Part shown: piece by piece, positions 8,429 through 15,650 of the stretch
Layout of the letters: the number at the start of each line of letters is the position of its first letter
Numbering within the stretch: the stretch's first letter is position 1
Origin: Cyclobacteriaceae bacterium
GTDB taxonomy: Bacteria; Bacteroidota; Bacteroidia; Cytophagales; Cyclobacteriaceae
Length of the DNA: 16,426 nt
NCBI GenBank assembly: GCA_021648745.1
Contig: JAKISE010000074.1
Location: 1 to 16,426 of the forward strand
Reading direction: 5' to 3'
The notes under the pieces: model-generated
Databases searched by the model: none
Told to the model about the DNA's origin: nothing
What the model saw: only the letters and a program-made list of their open reading frames with translations
Program-made: the position numbers and the translations under genes

Positions 8429-8512
8429 ATTAGAAATATAGGTATTTACCCGATAAACAACATAACAAGAACCTCCACCTTTGAACTGTAAGTTTTTTCA
8501 TAAAGTTTAGGT
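8412..8512 (+). repeat. Copy 2 of the 181-base-period intergenic direct repeat
   Basis: This is the second copy, at a constant offset of 181 bases from 8231-8331. The blocks at 8427-8448 (identical) and 8476-8503 (one mismatch) match copy 1. The small hairpin keeps pairing: TTGAAC stays on the left, and the right arm changes to GTTTAG, giving G-U pairs. A strong terminator follows shortly after. Confidence 0.75.
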
Positions 8513-8521
8513 TTGGTTTTA

Positions 8522-8554
8522 AAAGTGTTGGGCTGGTTACCTGACACTTTTTTT
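8522..8554 (+). terminator. Intrinsic terminator after repeat copy 2, no gene upstream
   Basis: AAAGTGTT at 8522-8529 pairs along its whole length with GACACTTT at 8543-8550 (one G-T pair). The T-run continues to 8554, and the loop is 13 bases. No protein gene ends nearby on this strand; the DUF2147 stop is about 290 bases upstream. It therefore ends either a long DUF2147 transcript or a small non-coding RNA beginning in copy 2. Confidence 0.7.
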
Positions 8555-8569
8555 ATTTTTCAAATTAGA

Positions 8570-8581
8570 TAAAGCGCTTTA
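8570..8581. promoter_or_regulatory. Perfect 12-base palindrome TAAAGCGCTTTA
   Basis: A perfect palindrome lies 128 bases before the sigma factor start. Its AAAGCGCTTT core resembles operators of LacI/GalR-type regulators (the catabolite-element core TGAAAGCGCTTTCA). No such regulator is encoded in the window, so the link is only by resemblance. Confidence 0.35.
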
Positions 8582-8708
8582 ATTAAGAATTTTTCGCATT
8601 TTTGCTAATTAACGTTAGTGATTTTGCAGATAGTCTATTACAATTAATTTTTATTGTACTATTTGGGGGTTACTAACTGAATATTAACCGTATAAACCAC
8701 AAATACCA

Positions 8709-9248
8709 ATGACCGACCAAGAGATATTTAAACAAATATGTCGGGGCGATGAGCGAGCCTTAGAGGTTGTTTACCAACAGCATTACCGAATGATGATGCG
8801 ATTGGTTCAAAACAACAGCGGGACCGAGCAGGAGGCCAAAGATATTTACCAAGAAGCAGTTGTTGTTTTTTGGCAAAAAGCGGTAAGCGGTAAATTAGTG
8901 TTAACTTCAAAAATTAGCACTTATATATACAGTATTTGCCTTAACTTATGGCGAAAAGAATTAGACAGAAAGAAAAGACATACGAACGAAGAACATGATA
9001 GACCTCATTTTCAACAACATGAAGCAGAGGAGAAAGCAAGAATAGTTAGATTGTGTATCGATCAACTTGGCGACACTTGCAAAAAGGTGTTATCGTATTA
9101 TTATTTTGATGGAATGTCGATGAAAGAAATAGCCGAACGTGTTGGTTTTGCCAATACAGATACAGCTAAAACTAAAAAATATAAATGCAAGAAAAAGCTG
9201 GATGAAATTATTAAAACTCAATATTCAGCTAAAGATTTCTTAGACTAG
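8709..9248 (+). CDS. ECF-type RNA polymerase sigma-70 factor
   Basis: This 179-residue protein has only sigma regions 2 and 4, as in extracytoplasmic-function sigma factors. Region 2 spans about residues 10-90 (DIYQEAVVVFWQK at 45-57, then the -10-recognition helix around TYIYSICLNLWRKELDRKKR). A charged linker follows at 91-112. Region 4 is at about 113-168, with the helix-turn-helix at about 136-163 (MSMKEIAERVGFANTDTAKTKKYKCKKKL). It would direct transcription of a small regulon, commonly including its own operon. The next gene starts two bases after its stop and encodes a membrane protein that is probably its anti-sigma factor. The target promoters are unknown. The 474-base upstream region may carry its control sites. 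Confidence 0.93.
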   Translation: MTDQEIFKQICRGDERALEVVYQQHYRMMMRLVQNNSGTEQEAKDIYQEAVVVFWQKAVSGKLVLTSKISTYIYSICLNLWRKELDRKKRHTNEEHDRPHFQQHEAEEKARIVRLCIDQLGDTCKKVLSYYYFDGMSMKEIAERVGFANTDTAKTKKYKCKKKLDEIIKTQYSAKDFLD

Positions 9249-9250
9249 TT

Positions 9251-10087
9251 ATGAACAATTTTGAAAAAGTAGAGGCTTATTTTAATAACGAACTTAGTAA
9301 TTCTGAAAAGAACGATTTTTTGAATGACGTGGAAACTAATACTGAATTAAAATCCGAGTATGATTTTCAAAAAGACGTTATAGGGGGAATAAAGGAAGCA
9401 CGTAAAGCAGAACTTAAGGCAATGCTCGACAAAGTTCCAATAGCTGCTTCAATAGGAACAGCCTCTACGTATATGTACAAAATTCTAGGGGGCGCTGCTG
9501 CTACCATTTTAATTGGCTCCTCTGTTTGGTATTATACAAATTCCAGTAATGAGCTACACATAGTCCCAGAAACCAAAACTGAAGCGATAAGCAAAGTTGA
9601 TGAGGCTGATAAACCTAGGCTAGATAAAAACATTGAGGCTAAGCCAATCAAAAAGAGCCAAGAAAACAATACATCCGAAAACACAAATAGCAATAACGCT
9701 ACCTCTGCACGCCCTCAGGTAATTACCCCAAACCTACCTAGCAGTGAAGAGATAGTAGAGAACGAAGCCTTACCAGAAGAAAATTTAGAAATTCCAGAGG
9801 CGATTAATAACAGTTCTATTAACTTGGGGAGTAAAATTAATGTAGAAGTTAAGCTCAAAAAGAAGTATAATTTCCACTACCTGTACTCGGTTCGAGGCTT
9901 GGTTCTATATGGCGATTTTGAAGAAGGCTTATTTGAGATTTTAGAATTAAATAAAGGTGAAAATATAGAACTTTATTTATATTATGAGTCGAACTACTAT
10001 TCTATTAAAGATAGTTCTGGTAAAATAACTCCGTTAAGAGCTGTTTCAGACAAAAATATAAAACTTAAACTTGAAGGTTTAAGGTAA
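9251..10087 (+). CDS. Single-pass membrane protein, probable anti-sigma factor
   Basis: This 278-residue protein is not a member of a family I can name with certainty. Residues 1-60 (KVEAYFNNELSNSEKNDF, NTELKSEY) resemble the cytoplasmic helical segment of Bacteroidota anti-sigma factors and lack a zinc-binding His/Cys motif. A transmembrane helix follows at about 77-96. A low-complexity linker rich in Asn, Ser, Glu, Lys and Pro (about 100-190) leads to a periplasmic domain at about 190-278 with alternating beta-like segments (YNFHYLYSVRGLVLYGDF, GENIELYLYYESNYYSI). The gap of two bases after the sigma gene implies coupled expression. By inference, it holds the sigma factor at the membrane until an envelope signal is sensed by the C-terminal domain. 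Confidence 0.72.
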   Translation: MNNFEKVEAYFNNELSNSEKNDFLNDVETNTELKSEYDFQKDVIGGIKEARKAELKAMLDKVPIAASIGTASTYMYKILGGAAATILIGSSVWYYTNSSNELHIVPETKTEAISKVDEADKPRLDKNIEAKPIKKSQENNTSENTNSNNATSARPQVITPNLPSSEEIVENEALPEENLEIPEAINNSSINLGSKINVEVKLKKKYNFHYLYSVRGLVLYGDFEEGLFEILELNKGENIELYLYYESNYYSIKDSSGKITPLRAVSDKNIKLKLEGLR

Positions 10088-10117
10088 AAATCTCGTTACC
10101 CTTCATATATATTTGGT

Positions 10118-10125
10118 TAACTTTG
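10118..10125 (+). promoter_or_regulatory. Promoter -7 box TAACTTTG upstream of ftsX
   Basis: TAACTTTG matches the Bacteroidota TAnnTTTG consensus. Transcription would start near 10132, about 14 bases before the TTG start of ftsX, leaving almost no leader. The -33 region has no clear TTTG. This suggests the ftsX cluster can be expressed independently of the sigma operon upstream. Confidence 0.45.
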
Positions 10126-10145
10126 GAGCAAAATCTTAACCAATT

Positions 10146-11042
10146 TTGAAAACTTCAACGTCAGTTAAAAAAAGAAAACTAGGATCATACCCCTATGCAA
10201 GTGTGGTATTTTCTATTTCAATCGCCTTATTTGTAATTGGTTTATTAGGGCTTTTGGTTCTACATTCTCAAAAACTAACTCAGCTAATTAAAGAAAATAT
10301 TGAGATTCAGGTATATCTTAAAAAAGAAATATCTAAATCTCAAATAAAACAAATCAGTTACACCTTAGAACAAGCCGATTTTGTTTCTAAAAGTTCTAAA
10401 GAAATTCCTCAAATACTCTTTATTTCAAGAGATCAAGCGGCCAAAAATTTCATAGCCGAAACAGGCGAAGATTTTGCTACATTTTTAGGCGAAAACCCAT
10501 TACGTGATGCATTTACTATAAATGTGAGCGAGCGTTTTCAGACAGAGCAAAAAATGGCTTCTATTAAGGAACGTTTACTTAAGCTTCCAGGTGTTTTTGA
10601 AGTTGTTTATGTAAACGATTTAATAGATACCATTAATAAAAACATTCGAAACATAAGTTTAATTCTTGCAGGTTTTGCAGCAATCCTTATAATCGTGGTA
10701 ATTATTTTAATTAATAACACCATCAAATTGGCTCTTTTCACGCAGCGATTTTTGATCAGAAGCATGCAACTTGTAGGTGCAACTAATGGGTTTATCCGCA
10801 AACCTTTCATTTTTAGATCAATGGCTCAAGGAATTCTCTCAGGTGCGCTCGCTTCTGCCACCTTATTTGGTATAAGTGAGTATGCTTATACCCAAATAGA
10901 TGATTTAGTTTTGTTAAAAGATGTTAATCATTTGTACATATTATTTGGGATTTTATTACTTTTAGGAGCCTTCTTAGGGCTATTCAGTTCTTTACGATCT
11001 GTAAATAAGTATTTAAAACTTTCTCTAGACGAATTATATTAA
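10146..11042 (+). CDS. ftsX: Cell division ABC transporter permease FtsX
   Basis: FtsX is the membrane partner of the ATPase FtsE and transmits signals to peptidoglycan hydrolases at the division site. The 298 residues show the family layout: a short basic N-terminus (KKRKLGSYPYASVVFS), helix 1 at about 18-41, a periplasmic domain at about 42-165, then helices at about 168-190, 222-244 and 258-282. The start is TTG. A stop at 10137-10139 lies three codons upstream in frame, and no in-frame ATG occurs before the middle of the protein, so a non-ATG start is forced. FtsE is not in the window, as is usual when Bacteroidota keep ftsE elsewhere. The DUF3098 gene follows after three bases. Confidence 0.93.
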   Translation: MKTSTSVKKRKLGSYPYASVVFSISIALFVIGLLGLLVLHSQKLTQLIKENIEIQVYLKKEISKSQIKQISYTLEQADFVSKSSKEIPQILFISRDQAAKNFIAETGEDFATFLGENPLRDAFTINVSERFQTEQKMASIKERLLKLPGVFEVVYVNDLIDTINKNIRNISLILAGFAAILIIVVIILINNTIKLALFTQRFLIRSMQLVGATNGFIRKPFIFRSMAQGILSGALASATLFGISEYAYTQIDDLVLLKDVNHLYILFGILLLLGAFLGLFSSLRSVNKYLKLSLDELY

Positions 11043-11045
11043 ATT

Positions 11046-11258
11046 ATGAATAACTCTCCTATGCCTTTTGGCCGAAATAATTATATCCTAATGCTCATTG
11101 GTATAGCCTTAATAATCATTGGCTTTGTTATAATGACCACCGATACTGAGCCTTATGGACTAGGTTTTAGAGGCATAACATTAGGCCCAATTTTGGTTAT
11201 GTCAGGTTTTATTTTTGAGTTGTACGCTATTACTCGAAAACCTAAAGTAAAAGAATGA
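11046..11258 (+). CDS. DUF3098 family small membrane protein
   Basis: This is a 70-residue inner-membrane protein with two predicted helices, about 13-31 and 44-62, joined by a loop with the conserved-looking TDTEPYGLGFRGITLGPI. The MPFGRNNY start and the position between ftsX and uppP match DUF3098, a Bacteroidota family whose members sit next to ftsX. Its function is unknown. Association with FtsX or with undecaprenyl phosphate recycling is inferred only from gene order. Its stop overlaps the uppP start by four bases (ATGA). Confidence 0.88.
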   Translation: MNNSPMPFGRNNYILMLIGIALIIIGFVIMTTDTEPYGLGFRGITLGPILVMSGFIFELYAITRKPKVKE

Positions 11259-12055
11259 CTTTACTCGAGGCTCTTATCTTAGGTATTATACAAGGAATTA
11301 CCGAGTTTTTACCTGTAAGTAGTAGCGGTCATCTTCAAATAGGAGCAGCAATATTAGGAATAGAATCTACCGATAACCTTCTGTTTACTATTATTGTACA
11401 CGGTGCTACTGTTTTAAGTACCCTTATTGTTTTCTGGAAAGAAGTCCTATCTATTTTTAAAGGCCTCTTTAAATTTAAACTAAATGAAGAAACCAAGCTG
11501 GTACTTTATATCATTATATCAATGATTCCGGTTGGAATAGTGGGTGTATTCTTCGAATCGAATTTAGAAGCATTTTTTGATGGTCAAATAATATTTGTGG
11601 GGGCTATGTTAATGCTAACAGGGTTTCTTTTACTGGCCACTAACTTTTTAAAAGCAAAGAATGCATCGGGCAACTTGTCCTATACCAAAGCAAGCATTAT
11701 TGGCATTGCCCAAGCCATTGCCGTACTACCTGGCATTTCAAGGTCGGGTGCAACCATTGCTACAGGGCTAATTTTAGGAGTGGACAAGGAAAAAGCTACC
11801 CGTTTCTCATTTTTAATGGTTATCCCTCCTATTTTGGGAGCTACATTACTTAAAGTAATAGACCTAATTGAACAACCGATTGTGCACTCTCAAATTTCTA
11901 ATGCTGCATTGGCCGTTGGCTTTATAGCCGCCTTGGGTTTTGGCATACTCGCATGTAGATGGATGATTAGTATTGTAAAAAAAGGGAGCCTTGTCTATTT
12001 TGCCTACTATTGTTTTGCCATTTCAATCCTCACATTAACCAGCCAGTTTATATGA
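11255..12055 (+). CDS. uppP: Undecaprenyl-diphosphatase UppP (BacA)
   Basis: This 266-residue polytopic membrane enzyme dephosphorylates undecaprenyl diphosphate, recycling the lipid carrier for peptidoglycan and other surface polymers; excess enzyme gives bacitracin resistance in other bacteria. The (E/Q)xxxE motif is Q13-x3-E17, within IIQGITEFLPVSSSGHL, with H26 conserved. The second motif, PGISRSGAT at 159-167, contains the catalytic Arg163. Hydrophobic segments alternate through the whole protein. The start overlaps the DUF3098 stop and the stop overlaps the truB start, both by four bases, so translation is probably coupled along the cluster. Confidence 0.96.
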   Translation: MTLLEALILGIIQGITEFLPVSSSGHLQIGAAILGIESTDNLLFTIIVHGATVLSTLIVFWKEVLSIFKGLFKFKLNEETKLVLYIIISMIPVGIVGVFFESNLEAFFDGQIIFVGAMLMLTGFLLLATNFLKAKNASGNLSYTKASIIGIAQAIAVLPGISRSGATIATGLILGVDKEKATRFSFLMVIPPILGATLLKVIDLIEQPIVHSQISNAALAVGFIAALGFGILACRWMISIVKKGSLVYFAYYCFAISILTLTSQFI

Positions 12056-12720
12056 ACAATACCACACCAGCAGAAGGCCATGTAATTTTAATGGATAAAC
12101 CCTTAGAATGGACTTCTTTTGATGTGGTTAAAAAAATTAAGCACAAATTAAAACTCAAGAAAGTAGGTCATGCAGGCACCTTAGACCCATTAGCAACTGG
12201 CTTATTAATACTTTGTACTGATAAAAAGACCAAGACTATAAGCTCAATACAAGAGCAACCCAAGGAATACATGGGCACCTTGGTATTAGGCAAAACCACT
12301 GCTAGCTACGATCTTGAATCTCCAATTATTGAAGGAGGAGATATCAGTGGATTAACAGAAGAATATATATTGTCTCTAACGCCTCCCTTTGAAGGAGAAA
12401 TTGAACAAACCCCTCCCATTTTTTCCGCAGTAAAAGTCGATGGTCAGCGCGCTTACAAAAAAGCTAGGGCTGGCGAAACAGTGGAGCTAAAATCAAGGCT
12501 GATAACTATTTACAGTTTCGAAATCACCTCCATAAATTTGCCAGAAGTAAACTTTAAAGTAAATTGCTCAAAAGGCACATACATCCGTAGCTTGGCAAAT
12601 GACTTTGGTAAGTTGGCAGGCGTTGGAGCCTATTTATCAAAATTGAGGCGTACAAAAATTGGTAATTATTCTGTAAATGATGCATTTACCATTGATTCCA
12701 TAAGCAGTGAAAGTTTATAG
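12052..12720 (+). CDS. truB: tRNA pseudouridine(55) synthase TruB
   Basis: TruB makes pseudouridine-55 in the T-arm of tRNAs. The catalytic Asp is D45 in GHAGTLDPLATGLL (39-52), after the LMDKPLEWTSFDVV block. KVGHAGTLD, the Y-containing GQRAYKKARAGE stretch and the KGTYIRSLANDFG segment are as in the family. At 222 residues it lacks the C-terminal PUA domain of E. coli TruB (314 residues), as Bacteroidota enzymes commonly do. I placed the start at the ATG overlapping the uppP stop (ATGA). An in-frame ATG at 12010 would give an unrelated 14-residue extension inside uppP. The 3' end overlaps ribF by 14 bases. Confidence 0.95.
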   Translation: MNNTTPAEGHVILMDKPLEWTSFDVVKKIKHKLKLKKVGHAGTLDPLATGLLILCTDKKTKTISSIQEQPKEYMGTLVLGKTTASYDLESPIIEGGDISGLTEEYILSLTPPFEGEIEQTPPIFSAVKVDGQRAYKKARAGETVELKSRLITIYSFEITSINLPEVNFKVNCSKGTYIRSLANDFGKLAGVGAYLSKLRRTKIGNYSVNDAFTIDSISSESL

Positions 12721-13669
12721 AGGGATAGACAAATTTAAAAAGCTACAAAATGCAGTAGTTACATCAGGCACCTTTGACGGAGTTCATATTGGGCATCAAA
12801 AAATTCTAGATCGCCTCAAAAAAATCGCAGAAGTAAGCCATGGCGAAACAGTATTAATTACCTACTGGCCGCACCCGAGGTTAGTGCTGGGCAACGACAA
12901 CTCTATTAAATTAATTACTGCTTTTGAAGAGAAAATTAAGCTCTTGAAACGATTTGGGCTCGACCACCTTATTATTATTGAATTTACCAAAGAGTTTGCA
13001 AAAACATCATCAACCGACTTTATTAAAAATATTTTGATTGATAAAATTGGGACTAAAACTTTGGTGATAGGTTATGATCACAGGTTCGGCCATAATAGAG
13101 AAGGAAGCTTTGAAGCCTTATCGGCTAATTCGGACAACTACGGATTTGATGTTGAAGAAATTCCACAGCAAGAAATACATAATATTGCCGTTAGTTCAAC
13201 AAAAATAAGGAACCACCTTTCCAAGGGAGAAATTCATATAAGTAATGAGTACTTGGGTTACCCACATTGCTTGCATGGGAAGGTAATAAGGGGCAATCAG
13301 TTGGGTAGAGAACTTGGCTACCCTACGGCCAATATTAAAGTAAATTCAGAGCTAAAACTTATTCCCTCAGTAGGCAGTTATGCAGTTAAGGTAGAGTTAG
13401 GAAACGAAACCTACGATGGCATGCTAAATATTGGCACTAGGCCGACAATTAATAAAGTTCAGCCTAGGAAAGAAACACCTCTAACCATTGAAGTACACAT
13501 TTTTGAATTTAGCAAAAATATTTATGGAAATGAAATCACCATAAAATTTATTAAGCTAATTAGAAAAGAAGAGAAATTTGACTCACTAAACCAATTAAAA
13601 GATCAACTTAATTTAGACAAGCAAAAAACTATCAATATCCTGCTGGAATCTTCTATTAAACTTGATTAA
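12707..13669 (+). CDS. ribF: Bifunctional riboflavin kinase / FAD synthetase RibF
   Basis: RibF phosphorylates riboflavin to FMN and adenylylates FMN to FAD. The N-terminal nucleotidyltransferase domain carries GTFDGVHIGH (21-30), GYDHRFGHNREG (122-133) and SSTKIR (163-168). The C-terminal kinase domain (about 182-310) has GRELGYPTANI (200-210) and NIGTRPT (242-248). The length of 320 is normal. The start is GTG, since an in-frame TAA at 12701-12703 excludes an upstream start and no Met codon follows for over 200 codons. The gene begins inside truB, a common truB-ribF pairing. The next gene starts one base after its stop. Confidence 0.95.
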   Translation: MKVYRGIDKFKKLQNAVVTSGTFDGVHIGHQKILDRLKKIAEVSHGETVLITYWPHPRLVLGNDNSIKLITAFEEKIKLLKRFGLDHLIIIEFTKEFAKTSSTDFIKNILIDKIGTKTLVIGYDHRFGHNREGSFEALSANSDNYGFDVEEIPQQEIHNIAVSSTKIRNHLSKGEIHISNEYLGYPHCLHGKVIRGNQLGRELGYPTANIKVNSELKLIPSVGSYAVKVELGNETYDGMLNIGTRPTINKVQPRKETPLTIEVHIFEFSKNIYGNEITIKFIKLIRKEEKFDSLNQLKDQLNLDKQKTINILLESSIKLD

Positions 13670-13670
13670 T

Positions 13671-15626
13671 ATGCAAGAACCAAACCTTCTTTGGCGACCC
13701 AGCAACCAAGCAAAAAGCAATATTTCGAGTTATATTAAATGGCTTAACACAAAGCACATTGTTGATGTAGCAGATTATGATGCCTTATGGCAATGGTCGG
13801 TTAACAATATTGAAGAGTTCTGGCTCTCCATCTGGAATTTCTTTTCTATTAAATCGAATACCGAGCCTACGCAAATTCTTTCAGGCCATGCCATGCCAAA
13901 AACAACTTGGTTTAAAGGCACAGAAGTTAATTATGCTGAACATATATTTAGAAATAAAACTGAGAACCATCCGGCATTGCTCTTTAAAAATGAATCAACA
14001 GAATTAGTAGAAATAAGTTGGGCTGAACTTGAGCAAAAAGTGGCTTCTTTAAAGCAGTATTTAGAATTAAAAGGAGTAAAGCAAGGTGATAGAATAGCAG
14101 CCTACCTGCCTAATATCCCAGAAGCTATTATTGCCTTTTTAGCCACCAATGCCATTGGTGGCATTTGGTCAAGCACCTCCCCAGATTTTGGGGTTAGTTC
14201 TGTGGTAGATCGTTTTTCACAAATAGAACCTAAAGTACTCATAACTGTTGACGGCTACAGCTATGGTGGAAAGCCATTTGACAGAACAAAAGAGGTGGAG
14301 AAAATTATTGAGCAACTGCCTTCTTTAAAAGAGGTTGTTCTCATTCCTTATTTAAATAATAAAAGCCACATAAATTATAAGAACAGCACTTATTGGAATG
14401 AAGTTGTTTCAGAGAAAAATGTAAAGCTCCGTTTTAACCGAGTAGAATTTAATAAACCTATTTGGGTTTTATACTCCTCGGGCACTACAGGTAAACCTAA
14501 AGCCATAACACATAGTGTGGGAGGTGTACTCTTAGAACATCTCAAATACTTAACATTTCATAACGATGTTAAACCCGGTGAGCGATGCTTTTGGTACACC
14601 ACTACTGGTTGGATGATGTGGAATTACATTCAAGCCTCTTTGCTTTGTGGTGCCACCACCGTATTATACGATGGTAGCCCGGCATACCCTAGTTTAGATG
14701 CTATGTGGCAATTTATAGAGGAAGCTAGGATTACGCATTTTGGAACCAGTGCTGGGTTTGTTTCTGCAAGTATGAGTGCTAACCTAACTCCATCAGTATC
14801 GCACAACTTAAGCTCTCTTAGGTCCATAGGCTCAACAGGGTCTCCCCTTTCGCCTGAAAGTTTCGATTGGATTTATAGGGAGGTAAAAAAAGATGTATGG
14901 CTAGCATCTATCAGTGGTGGTACAGATGTGTGTAGTGCTTTTGTAGGAGGCAACCCCTTATTACCCGTTTATTCAGGAGAAATTCAATGCCGGGCATTAG
15001 GTTGCAAGTTAGAAGCCTATAATAGTGAAGGCAAACCTGTAGTTGAGCAAATGGGCGAAATGGTTATTTCTGAGCCAATGCCTTCTATGCCTATCTATTT
15101 TTGGGGAGATAAAAATTTTGAAAAATACACAGAAAGTTATTTTGACATGTACCCAGGCGTTTGGCGGCACGGAGACTGGACCGAAATAACAAAACGTAAT
15201 AGCATTATTATTTATGGCAGATCCGATTCTACATTAAACCGAGGTGGCATTAGAATTGGTACAAGTGAGATTTATCGTGCTGTTGAAAGCCTAGATTTTA
15301 TTGAAGACAGCCTCGTAATTTACCTTGATAAGGACAACCAAGATTATATGCCCTTGTTTGTAGTGCTTAAAAAAGAAGCCGAGCTTACTGATGACATTAT
15401 TAAGACAATAAAAACTACTATTAGAAAAGCATATACACCACGCCATGTACCTGATAGTATAATTCAGATTACAGAAGTACCTTACACAATTAGCGGTAAA
15501 AAAATGGAAACGCCCATTAAAAAGATTTTACAAGGCCAACCCCCAGAGAAAGTAATTAGTACAGATGCTATGCGTAACCCAAGTGCATTAGAGTTCTTTG
15601 TAAAGTTTAATGTTTCATCCCGCTAA
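13671..15626 (+). CDS. aacS: Acetoacetyl-CoA synthetase (acetoacetate-CoA ligase)
   Basis: This 651-residue member of the adenylate-forming acyl-CoA ligases activates acetoacetate with ATP and CoA, releasing AMP and PPi. It resembles acetoacetate-CoA ligases more than acetyl-CoA synthetases, notably in WYTTTGWMMWNY and the NRGGIRIGTSEIYRAVE block. The ATP loop is YSSGTTGKPKA (268-278), and the hinge/A8 region contains GRSDSTLNRGG. The C-terminal catalytic lysine is K610 in ISGKKMETP, inside PYTISGK (604-610), which fits the PxxxxGK pattern recognised by protein acetyltransferases in related enzymes. The start is the ATG one base after ribF rather than a TTG at 13662. The probable role is use of ketone bodies or turnover of polyhydroxybutyrate or leucine-derived acetoacetate. 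Its position in a ribF operon looks incidental. Confidence 0.92.
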   Translation: MQEPNLLWRPSNQAKSNISSYIKWLNTKHIVDVADYDALWQWSVNNIEEFWLSIWNFFSIKSNTEPTQILSGHAMPKTTWFKGTEVNYAEHIFRNKTENHPALLFKNESTELVEISWAELEQKVASLKQYLELKGVKQGDRIAAYLPNIPEAIIAFLATNAIGGIWSSTSPDFGVSSVVDRFSQIEPKVLITVDGYSYGGKPFDRTKEVEKIIEQLPSLKEVVLIPYLNNKSHINYKNSTYWNEVVSEKNVKLRFNRVEFNKPIWVLYSSGTTGKPKAITHSVGGVLLEHLKYLTFHNDVKPGERCFWYTTTGWMMWNYIQASLLCGATTVLYDGSPAYPSLDAMWQFIEEARITHFGTSAGFVSASMSANLTPSVSHNLSSLRSIGSTGSPLSPESFDWIYREVKKDVWLASISGGTDVCSAFVGGNPLLPVYSGEIQCRALGCKLEAYNSEGKPVVEQMGEMVISEPMPSMPIYFWGDKNFEKYTESYFDMYPGVWRHGDWTEITKRNSIIIYGRSDSTLNRGGIRIGTSEIYRAVESLDFIEDSLVIYLDKDNQDYMPLFVVLKKEAELTDDIIKTIKTTIRKAYTPRHVPDSIIQITEVPYTISGKKMETPIKKILQGQPPEKVISTDAMRNPSALEFFVKFNVSSR

Positions 15627-15650
15627 TTCCACAGATCATCTCAGATTTTT

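Larger units (their letters stand above)
8235..8708. other. 474-base intergenic region without a protein gene
   Basis: No plausible open frame lies between the DUF2147 gene and the sigma factor gene; the duplicated blocks contain stops in the frames I checked. The region holds the two 181-base-period repeat copies, their terminator-like hairpins, and the palindromes at 8412-8428 and 8570-8581. The last 130 bases before the sigma gene are AT-rich, and I found only weak promoter-like matches there (a TTTG at 8623-8626 and TAATTTTT at 8645-8652). Confidence 0.7.

Noticed and set aside
8601..8652. Promoter-like TTTG and TAATTTTT matches upstream of the sigma factor gene
   Set aside because: Consensus is incomplete and such strings are expected by chance in AT-rich DNA.
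12010..12051. Upstream ATG for truB
   Set aside because: The 14-residue extension has no family match and lies inside uppP; the ATGA overlap at 12052 is the standard coupled start.
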